36,757 bases of DNA from the NCBI GenBank assembly GCA_900290245.1, contig OKRB01000117.1, positions 1-36,757 on the forward strand, read 5' to 3'. The notes beneath the pieces were generated by a model. That model searched no databases. It was not told where the DNA came from and was given only the letters and a program-made list of their open reading frames with translations. The position numbers and the translations under genes are program-made. Positions 31,696 to 36,757 of the stretch are shown piece after piece. The number at the start of each line of letters is the position of its first letter. Position 1 is the first letter of the stretch. This DNA is from Candidatus Sulfuritelmatomonas gaucii. GTDB lineage: Bacteria > Acidobacteriota > Terriglobia > Terriglobales > Acidobacteriaceae.

Positions 31696-32434
31696 ATGAG
31701 TAGCCACTTGGCCGTGATGTTGCGTAAGCGTTGGCGTGGGCGCCGCACGCCTCCCATCGCGTTCGTCTTTGATACAGCGGAATGCTTCTCGGGTGGTCAC
31801 CGCAATGCAAAACTGGTCCAGCTTCGACGTCTCGTCCTCGTTAGCATCGGCCTTGCTCTTTTTCTCGTCAGAGCACAGGGACAAAGTCCGATTGTTTCTC
31901 ACACAATTCAGATTACCAATGACGCGGACGACGGTTACTATAACTCGAATGACAGCAGCGGCTGGAACGACGGCCTACTATCTCTGGGTGGGCACCACGC
32001 TCGGCGGCTATGACCTGGCCAACATGGGACCTTTTTCCGGCACCACTGCGACGGTGACCCTGCCCACCAACGGAACCAAGATCTACGTGCGCCTCTGGAC
32101 GTGGATCAATGGCACCCCGCTCCGCAATGACTACTCCTACACCGAGGCCCGCGCCACCGCAGGTGCGATCACCAGTCCGGCAAACGGCAGCACCTTGACC
32201 TCTGCTTCAACCACCCTTATCTGGAATGCCGGATCGGCTGGCACGACGGCCTACTATCTCTGGGTGGGCACTACGCTCGGCGGCTATGACCTGGCCAACA
32301 TGGGGCCTTTCACTGGCACCAGCGCCACCGTCACTCTGCCCAGCAACGGAACCAAGATCTACGTGCGCCTCTGGACGTGGATCAATGGCACCCCGCTCCG
32401 CAATGACTACTCCTACACCGAGGCGGCGCCTTAG
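31696..32434 (+). pseudogene. Secreted repeat protein broken by an out-of-frame deletion
   Basis: Two frames together make one broken gene. The first (from the ATG at 31696, or 31717) encodes a basic N-terminus, a signal-like segment LVLVSIGLALFLVRAQGQ and the start of a secreted domain ending DDGYYNSNDSSGWND. At about 31960-31975 the sequence jumps to another frame that encodes a domain GTTAYYLWVGTTLGGYDLAN...TWINGTPLRNDYSYTEA. A second copy of this domain starts 276 bp (92 codons) later and is preceded by a SPANGSTLTSASTTLIWNAG stretch that the first copy lacks. The junction GGCTGGAACGACGG resembles GGCTGGCACGACGG in the second copy, so deletion by short-homology recombination is likely. 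The repeats are beta-rich and Ig/fibronectin-like, common in exported acidobacterial proteins. Confidence 0.75.
31961..32424 (+). repeat. Tandem 276-bp coding repeat, first copy truncated
   Basis: Copy one (from 31961) and copy two (from 32237) are near identical over about 190 bp, differing at scattered positions such as SGTTATVTLPTNG versus TGTSATVTLPSNG. Copy spacing is 276 bp. The similarity suggests recent duplication or gene conversion. Confidence 0.8.
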
Positions 32435-32936
32435 CGGCTGGACATTTCTCAATCGCCTGCGCAGAATTCGGGGCAACTGCGCGCCGACACCACGATCCCG
32501 AGAAACTATGTCTACGTCCTGCCGCGCTTCCTGAGCAGCACTGCCAGTTGCATCTGTTGGTCTGTTTGCAACCCCTGTTCGGCCCCTTGGTTTCTCAAAT
32601 ACTTAACATCGTGCCTGGAACCGCCGCCTCAACTGCGCCGAACTAACATCGAACAAGACTTCATTCATAAACAGACTAGCCGGAAGCTCAATTACTCAAT
32701 CACGCGGGCATGGTGAGATGTAGGGATCCAAGGAAACTCCGCCCGGTGGCACGCCAATCATCTACGCCGGCGAGTCGTATTCGGAGATGAAAGCCTGCGC
32801 TAGCATCTTAAGGTGCCAGCACCAGTGCCTTTGACCCTGGCTGCTGTCGGCAACGATGCATAGAACGGCGGGAAAGTGTCACTCATCTGACCGGTACGTT
32901 CTGTAACCCATGCCTCGGGGTCAGACCTCCGGAAGA
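32435..32936. other. Gene-free, degraded stretch before tRNA-Val
   Basis: No intact gene is seen in these 502 bp. Short frames look like decayed coding sequence, for example TPPGGTPIIYAGESYSEMKA around 32736-32795. The part at about 32810-32930 contains short partly inverted stretches (GGTCAGACC and CTGACCGGTACG) that resemble insertion-sequence end regions. A minus-strand frame of 75 codons crossing into the tRNA is spurious. Confidence 0.4.
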
Positions 32937-33011
32937 TGGTGGGCGCTGCAGGATTCGAACCTGCGACTTCCACCGTGTGAAGATGGCACTCTACCGCTGA
33001 GTTAAGCGCCC
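32937..33011 (-). tRNA. tRNA-Val (anticodon CAC)
   Basis: The minus strand folds as a cloverleaf. The acceptor stem is GGGCGCT with AGCGCCC, the D-arm ACTC...GAGT, the anticodon stem CCATC/GGTGG with the 7-nt loop TTCACAC (anticodon CAC, decoding GUG), and the T-arm GCAGG TTCGAAT CCTGC. The discriminator A is followed by an encoded CCA (32937-32939). The 5' end is at 33011, only 12 bp from the stop codon of the integrase gene on the same strand. Confidence 0.95.
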
Positions 33012-33023
33012 AATTGTTTGTTT

Positions 33024-34181
33024 TCAATCACTTGCGGCCATCCCGTTGACGGCGTGGGAACACTTGGGAACAAGTGAAACACGTGGGAACGGAAGTATCT
33101 TTACAAGGCGTGACTGCGCTTCACGCTTCGCCGGGGTCACGGCTTGAACGTAACGGTCCATCGTGACACTGACGTTGGCGTGACGCATGAGCGCCTGTGT
33201 GGTCGCAACGTCCGCGCCTTGGCTCTTCACCAAGGTTCCGAACGTATGACGTAGCACATGCCAGCCTAGTTGCTTCTCGATTCCGGCGCACTTCGCAGCG
33301 GGCCGGATGTGGTCCTCCATTGCGGCGTTGGGCCAGTATGGTTGCTGGCCTTTCTTATCGGGACTGGCGAAAATGAAGTCCACGTCTTGATTATACGGGC
33401 AAGATGCACGCCATTGAGTCAGCACGTCAGCGAGTCCCGCGTCCAGTGGTAAAGGCTTGCGGGACGCCTCAGTCTTCATTTCTCCAATGCGTTGACGCAC
33501 AATTCCGCGTGACAAACGAATCTCGCCCGCTGCGAAGTCCACGTCCGCCCACTTCAAGGCAAGCAGCTCTGACACGCGGAGTCCCGTGGTCACCGCCACG
33601 TACAAGGCAGTGCGCCAAGGGTCCTCCAGCTCAGACAGCAACGCCCCAATCTCATCCGCCGTCAGCACCTCGGGGACTCGCGTCCGCTTCGCTGACTGGC
33701 GCACAAGAGTAATCGGGTTGGCGCTGGCAAATTCCCAACGCATCGCGTGATTGAAAATCGCGTGCATGAGGTTCCGCAATTTTGCCTTGGTTCCCGGCGA
33801 TAGCGTCACGGTCTCAAGCCAAGACTCCACCGCTACCGTCTTCACATCGGAGAGTGAGTACGCGGCCCACTTCGGAAGAATCCACGTTCTGAGATAGCCC
33901 GCGCAGACTTCGCCGTAGTAGGGCGTCTTGCGCGGCAGCTCATGCGTGGTGTAGTGGTCTGCCAGCTCCCCAAACGTGCGCAGGGATTTGGTTTCCCGGT
34001 TGATGTTTCCGCGAAGATGCTCACATGCCTTTAGCGCGTCTGACCTAGTGCGCATTTGCTTCACAGTTCCTAACTGCTCTTTGCGGTGATGCTCCCCGTC
34101 CCGATAGCGAAAGACCCACACGGCAGGGCCGGACTTTCGCTTCTCGCGGTACAGGCAGCCGTTTTGATACCGTCCGCTCAT
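33024..34181 (-). CDS. int: Tyrosine-type site-specific integrase
   Basis: A 385-residue phage/island integrase. An N-terminal arm-binding-like part (KSGPAVWVFRYRDGE) is followed by a core-binding SAM-like domain (about 70-160) and the catalytic domain. The tyrosine-recombinase residues are all present: R202 (TTGLRVSELL), K236 (MKTEASRKP), H308 and R311 (HVLRHTFG), H334 (MRHANVSVT) and Tyr344 nucleophile (MDRYVQA). The start at 34181 is chosen because AAAGGA lies 5 nt before it; 18 more codons are open upstream but overlap the excisionase gene. It overlaps that gene by 4 nt. Downstream it ends 12 bp before tRNA-Val on the same strand, marking the element boundary. Confidence 0.95.
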   Translation of the reverse strand: MSGRYQNGCLYREKRKSGPAVWVFRYRDGEHHRKEQLGTVKQMRTRSDALKACEHLRGNINRETKSLRTFGELADHYTTHELPRKTPYYGEVCAGYLRTWILPKWAAYSLSDVKTVAVESWLETVTLSPGTKAKLRNLMHAIFNHAMRWEFASANPITLVRQSAKRTRVPEVLTADEIGALLSELEDPWRTALYVAVTTGLRVSELLALKWADVDFAAGEIRLSRGIVRQRIGEMKTEASRKPLPLDAGLADVLTQWRASCPYNQDVDFIFASPDKKGQQPYWPNAAMEDHIRPAAKCAGIEKQLGWHVLRHTFGTLVKSQGADVATTQALMRHANVSVTMDRYVQAVTPAKREAQSRLVKILPFPRVSLVPKCSHAVNGMAASD

Positions 34182-34387
34182 TGAATCCTTTCGGTTTGAG
34201 CAGGCGGGTACTGGCACCGCGATTGTAGCAGCCATCGGTCTAGCTCACTCGCACGGAAGCGCCAATAGCGCCCGATGCGATAGGCGGGGAGTTGGCCGCG
34301 CCGGGCCATGCGTTGCACAGTCTTTGGGTGAAGGCCACCCAAGAATTTTGCAGCCTCAACGTCGCTGAGAAGTGGCTCAAACGGCAT
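34178..34387 (-). CDS. Excisionase-like HTH DNA-binding protein
   Basis: A 69-residue helix-turn-helix protein of the excisionase/MerR-like type. The run LLSDVEAAKFLGGLHPKTVQRMARRGQLPAYRIGRYWRF has the typical HTH_17 pattern: helix, turn, recognition helix, then a wing with R-IG-YWRF. The remaining tail is short. Such proteins direct excision with the integrase or act as small regulators. GGAG lies 6 nt before the ATG at 34387, which is therefore preferred; the ATG at 34405 would add six residues. The last base pairs overlap the integrase start (ATGA), so integrase and this protein are translationally coupled. Confidence 0.85.
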   Translation of the reverse strand: MPFEPLLSDVEAAKFLGGLHPKTVQRMARRGQLPAYRIGRYWRFRASELDRWLLQSRCQYPPAQTERIQ

Positions 34388-34447
34388 TATGCGCTCCACG
34401 GCCATTTGCGGGAATCCCGGTTGCTACGTTAACCTTTAGAGCCATCT

Positions 34448-34891
34448 ATGCGAAAACTTCGGATGAAATGCTCAAACGACGCCCTGCTCACGGTGCAACG
34501 CAGTAAGCAATGGATTCAGAAGATGGTCTACATCCTTGCTGCCGACAAATACTTCAAATACCCAAATGGCCGGAAGACACGAGTTATTTACATCGGCACA
34601 ACCGGCAAGAGTGCCGGAAGGCCAGCAACCTCCGCAGTGGGCAAAGCGAGCGATGCGTTCGCAAATCTGCGAGGCGTCCGTCGAATTGACGTGCACATTG
34701 TGACGTGCCAACAACGAAAAGCGGTGCAAACGTGGAAGCACCTTGAGTCTGCTTTGCTCGCCGCTTTCCGGGGCCGCTACTTTCAGCTCCCCACATATAA
34801 CCGAAAGAAAGGCTCAGTGAAGTACGCTGAGGATATTATTCTGTTTCAGCGCAAGGCGCTTGACAACGTGCTTAAACGCTTCGAGAGCTAA
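34448..34891 (+). CDS. GIY-YIG nuclease-like protein
   Basis: A 147-residue protein divergent from the integrase pair. VYI (27-29) and VIYIGTT (YIG at 48-50) are spaced and placed like the two halves of the GIY-YIG motif, separated by an unusually long charged loop. HLESALLAAFRGRYFQLPTYNRKKG supplies Glu100 and Asn118, matching the metal-ligand Glu and the late Asn of the family. A catalytic Arg is possible at R58 (GKSAGRP) but is not assured. Nuclease activity is therefore plausible and unproven. Start choice is uncertain: AGAG precedes the ATG at 34448, while ATG at 34523 would begin directly at MVYIL. Its composition looks less GC-rich than the core genes, as expected for island cargo. Confidence 0.55.
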   Translation: MRKLRMKCSNDALLTVQRSKQWIQKMVYILAADKYFKYPNGRKTRVIYIGTTGKSAGRPATSAVGKASDAFANLRGVRRIDVHIVTCQQRKAVQTWKHLESALLAAFRGRYFQLPTYNRKKGSVKYAEDIILFQRKALDNVLKRFES

Positions 34892-35152
34892 GGACTCAAT
34901 TAGCCGGGCTTCCATCGTGCAAACCCTTTGCTTTCAGCGCGGTGAATGTGTGGTAAAACCGCAACAAACTGTCTCATTTTTGCGAATTACCTGTATAGCG
35001 TTGAAAATGGATTGCGGCGCTCTCCAAAGGATTTAGCGGCGAGATTTGACCCTCCCCTTCCTGTGTCCGAACGGAAGCCGATGCGGTATTTCGTTGATGT
35101 CTGCGGCGTCTGCGGTCCATACTGAAATGCACCCTCGCAAAGGATTCGATCT
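34892..35152. other. Intergenic region before the TIR gene
   Basis: The 261 bp hold no convincing gene. They must contain the TIR gene promoter; AT-rich hexamers near 34975-35010 (including CTCATTTTTGCG and CTGTATAGCG) are the likeliest place, with TATAGC at about 34994 as a weak -10. The SD AAAGGA is close to the start codon. Confidence 0.35.
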
Positions 35153-36007
35153 ATGAAGGTTTTTCTAAGCTGGTCTGGTGACCGCAGTAAGGCCATCGCG
35201 GAGATAATGCGGAATTGGCTTCCGAGTGTCCTTCAAGCTGTGCGTCCCTACTTCAGTCCTGATGACGTATCGAAAGGGTCCCGCTGGTCGAGTGAGATCG
35301 CAAAGGAACTTGAGGCGAGCCGGATTGCACTCCTGTTCATTACACCTGAGAATCCCGAAGCGCCTTGGCTGGTCTTTGAGGCGGGTGCACTGTCGAAAAA
35401 CCTCGATCGGTCGAAGGTGTGTCCTCTGCTTTTTGGCAACATCGACCCGACGGACATCAAGGGTCCGCTCGTTCAGTTTCAAGCTGCGAAATTCGACAAA
35501 GTTGAGATGAAGCGGGTTTTGAAAATGATCAACACGGAGTTGGGCGAAGCTGCACTGAATGCTGATGATCTGGAGAGCGTTTTCGAAATGTGGTGGCCGA
35601 AGCTCGATGAGCAAGTCTCTGAGCGGTTGCGTGAAATTGCAGAATCCGATGAGACCGCAAAGCGGCCAGACCGCGACCTGCTTGAAGAGATCCTCGGCCT
35701 CACGCGAAGGAATATCAGGATGGAACGAGAGGACCGTTTGGATACCGGCCATCCAGCCTTCAGAGAGCTTGTGGATGGGATAATTGAACTGCTTCGTGGC
35801 GTGGCTGCAATCGGAGCTGGGTCTGAAGTCCATCAATGCATACCTCGAATTATAAGTCCGCTCACCTATTTGATTCGGCATGGCAGGGGAGCAAGGTTCC
35901 CTAACATCGAGGCACTCCGTCATCTTGAGGAACTTAGAGCAATGTATGGTGAGGAAGCAAAACTTGTTTCAGTTGGTTCCCCAGCGGAAACAAGTGTGAA
36001 AGAGTGA
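35153..36007 (+). CDS. TIR-domain protein, candidate antiphage effector
   Basis: A 284-residue protein whose first ~120 residues form a TIR domain: KVFLSWSGDRSKAIAEIMRNWL (strand A, helix A), a BB-loop-like segment SPDDVSKGSRW, SSEIAKELEAS, the strand IALLFITP and PWLVFEAGALSK. The W72-x3-E76 pair matches the WxxxE arrangement in which Glu is the NAD-cleaving residue of bacterial and plant TIR enzymes. VCPLLFGNIDPTDIKGPLVQFQAAKF continues the domain. A mostly helical C-terminal part (120-284) is of unknown function, with EREDRLDTGHPAFRELVDGIIELLRG. Similar stand-alone proteins are known from many bacteria; NADase activity is inference. AAAGGA lies 8 nt before the ATG. No partner such as ThsA is visible in the window. 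Confidence 0.85.
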   Translation: MKVFLSWSGDRSKAIAEIMRNWLPSVLQAVRPYFSPDDVSKGSRWSSEIAKELEASRIALLFITPENPEAPWLVFEAGALSKNLDRSKVCPLLFGNIDPTDIKGPLVQFQAAKFDKVEMKRVLKMINTELGEAALNADDLESVFEMWWPKLDEQVSERLREIAESDETAKRPDRDLLEEILGLTRRNIRMEREDRLDTGHPAFRELVDGIIELLRGVAAIGAGSEVHQCIPRIISPLTYLIRHGRGARFPNIEALRHLEELRAMYGEEAKLVSVGSPAETSVKE

Positions 36008-36164
36008 GCGTGCATCTCTCGCATCGTCCCAGACCACGCATCTGTCTGTTCGTTGCGCCGGGAATAGAAATTCAGACATTCTCCGTTTAATGCCAAAACC
36101 TAGCTGCTCGACACGTCCGGCGAAGCCCCAAGGCTGAAGCCGGGACGGATCGGGCGGATGGGGC

Positions 36165-36208
36165 GTCTGTCGTTTGTCATTTGTCTTTGTTATGACAAGC
36201 GGACAGAC
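36165..36208. terminator. Stem-loop between converging genes
   Basis: GTCTGTC (36165-36171) pairs with GACAGAC (36202-36208) and TTGTCAT (36174-36180) with ATGACAA (36192-36198). A small internal loop separates the two 7-bp stems and an 11-nt T-rich loop closes them. Its place between the TIR gene and the minus-strand gene suggests a shared terminator, though a clear U-tract is missing. Confidence 0.4.
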
Positions 36209-36230
36209 GGGAATGGGCTTTTCCGGCAAG

Positions 36231-36632
36231 TTATGAACAGCGGTGCGTCCGTACCCAATCCTTTCCGCGATGGATGCCATGTTCTTTGAGCACCCGCACA
36301 ACATAGCGGAGAGAGGCTTTATGGTACTCACGCATGATTGCGCGTGCCTGTTCGTCCTTGCCGTCTTGGTTCGCATTGGAGTTGCTGTTAACAGTACCCG
36401 GAGGTTGAAACAACCACCGCCTGCGCCGAATCCAGCTTTCTCCCCGCTCAACGCCTTGCAGTTTCAAAAATTCCCGGATATTGAAGATTGACAAATGGCC
36501 GTTAGCGGCGCAGACCAACAAAGCGTAACCCGCTGTACCCTTGAAGTCGCGGATGTCGATTATTTGATGAATGTCGCAGCGTATCTCTTTGCCGGACCAA
36601 TGCGTCCGAGTCATCACCAATTTGTCAGACAT
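36231..36632 (-). CDS. Unknown protein with two copies of an LKxxGxxRGxxWxR motif
   Basis: A 133-residue protein that I do not recognise. It contains two copies of one motif: residues 56-69 LKLQGVERGESWIR and 115-128 LKEHGIHRGKDWVR, i.e. L-K-x-x-G-[VI]-x-R-G-x-x-W-[IV]-R, 59 residues apart. Both are preceded by a helix-like stretch and followed by basic residues (RRRRW; THR), so nucleic-acid binding is possible. A polar Asn/Gln linker (SNSNANQD) separates the halves. AAAGGA precedes the ATG at 36632 by about 9 nt, and the start overlaps the stop of the gene upstream (TGATG), so the two are coupled. It converges on the TIR gene. Confidence 0.65.
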   Translation of the reverse strand: MSDKLVMTRTHWSGKEIRCDIHQIIDIRDFKGTAGYALLVCAANGHLSIFNIREFLKLQGVERGESWIRRRRWLFQPPGTVNSNSNANQDGKDEQARAIMREYHKASLRYVVRVLKEHGIHRGKDWVRTHRCS

Positions 36633-36757
36633 CAGTGCTTGTCCTTTTCAGGCTTCGTGCGGAGTTTATAAATGGCCCGAAAAGCCGCACCCTCAGCCGC
36701 AATGTGGTTCAAGAGGTAATAACCCTCTTCATACGGCTTGTTAAGTATTTCTTCCGC
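36632..36757 (-). CDS. Unknown protein, C-terminal 41 residues only
   Basis: The minus-strand frame is open from the window edge to a TGA that overlaps the next start codon (TGATG). The visible part reads AEEILNKPYEEGYYLLNHIA and ends KLRTKPEKDKH, a charged, helix-rich C-terminus. I recognise no family. The tight overlap with the 133-residue gene and the sensible amino-acid composition support it as real; the N-terminal part lies outside the window. Confidence 0.55.
   Translation of the reverse strand, partial: AEEILNKPYEEGYYLLNHIAAEGAAFRAIYKLRTKPEKDKH

Noticed and set aside
32800..33027. Minus-strand frame of 75 codons crossing tRNA-Val
   Set aside because: It translates the tRNA itself, a common artefact at tRNA genes.
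34178..36757. Thoeris system
   Set aside because: Only a TIR protein is visible; no ThsA-like effector (SIR2/SLOG or Macro-type) is encoded in the window, so the name is not justified.
33012..36757. Second copy of a tRNA-Val fragment marking the other island end
   Set aside because: None was noticed by eye in the window; the far end of the island probably lies beyond the right edge.

Overview
The window looks like a chromosomal segment of an Acidobacteriota member, most probably class Terriglobia. The main pointers are a 1301-residue Oar-like TonB-dependent receptor with an N-terminal carboxypeptidase-regulatory-like domain, a divergent membrane-anchored regulator of a type common in acidobacterial genomes, a UPF0182 membrane protein, and GC-rich core genes. 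This placement is inferred from gene content; no rRNA or other decisive marker is present.

Positions 1-31280 are core chromosome with short intergenic gaps. The order is: 5'-truncated prpD (methylcitrate cycle); an unusually long pyruvate:ferredoxin oxidoreductase on the minus strand; a small monooxygenase-like protein; a vapBC toxin-antitoxin pair divergent from recA; a Tat-exported GH2 beta-galactosidase-type enzyme; a secreted alpha/beta hydrolase; coaD; an aspartate-type aminotransferase; a minus-strand site-2 protease homologue with zinc ribbons; manC; a UPF0182 protein; a hydroxypyruvate isomerase-type protein; a 147-bp inverted-repeat-bounded element; a secreted aldose 1-epimerase; a predicted wHTH-transmembrane regulator; the TonB-dependent receptor; and a translationally coupled PHP metallohydrolase/PAP2 phosphatase pair. 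Several genes suit a saprophytic carbohydrate-using life: GH2, epimerase, TonB receptor and manC.

From about 31.5 kb the character changes. A secreted repeat protein is broken by an out-of-frame deletion (31696-32434). A gene-poor stretch with possible insertion-sequence debris follows, then a tRNA-Val(CAC) gene. A mobile island abuts the tRNA: a tyrosine integrase ending 12 bp from the tRNA 5' end, an overlapping excisionase-like HTH protein, a GIY-YIG-like protein, a TIR-domain protein with an intact predicted catalytic glutamate, and two overlapping minus-strand genes of unknown function, the last running off the window. These genes look less GC-rich by eye than the core. The TIR protein is the best candidate for an antiphage function, and its partners, if any, lie beyond the right edge.

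Regulatory structure includes several clean intrinsic terminators (one with a UUCG tetraloop behind the oxidoreductase), four half-sites at exact 19-bp intervals upstream of vapB, and a 12-bp palindrome in front of the TonB receptor.
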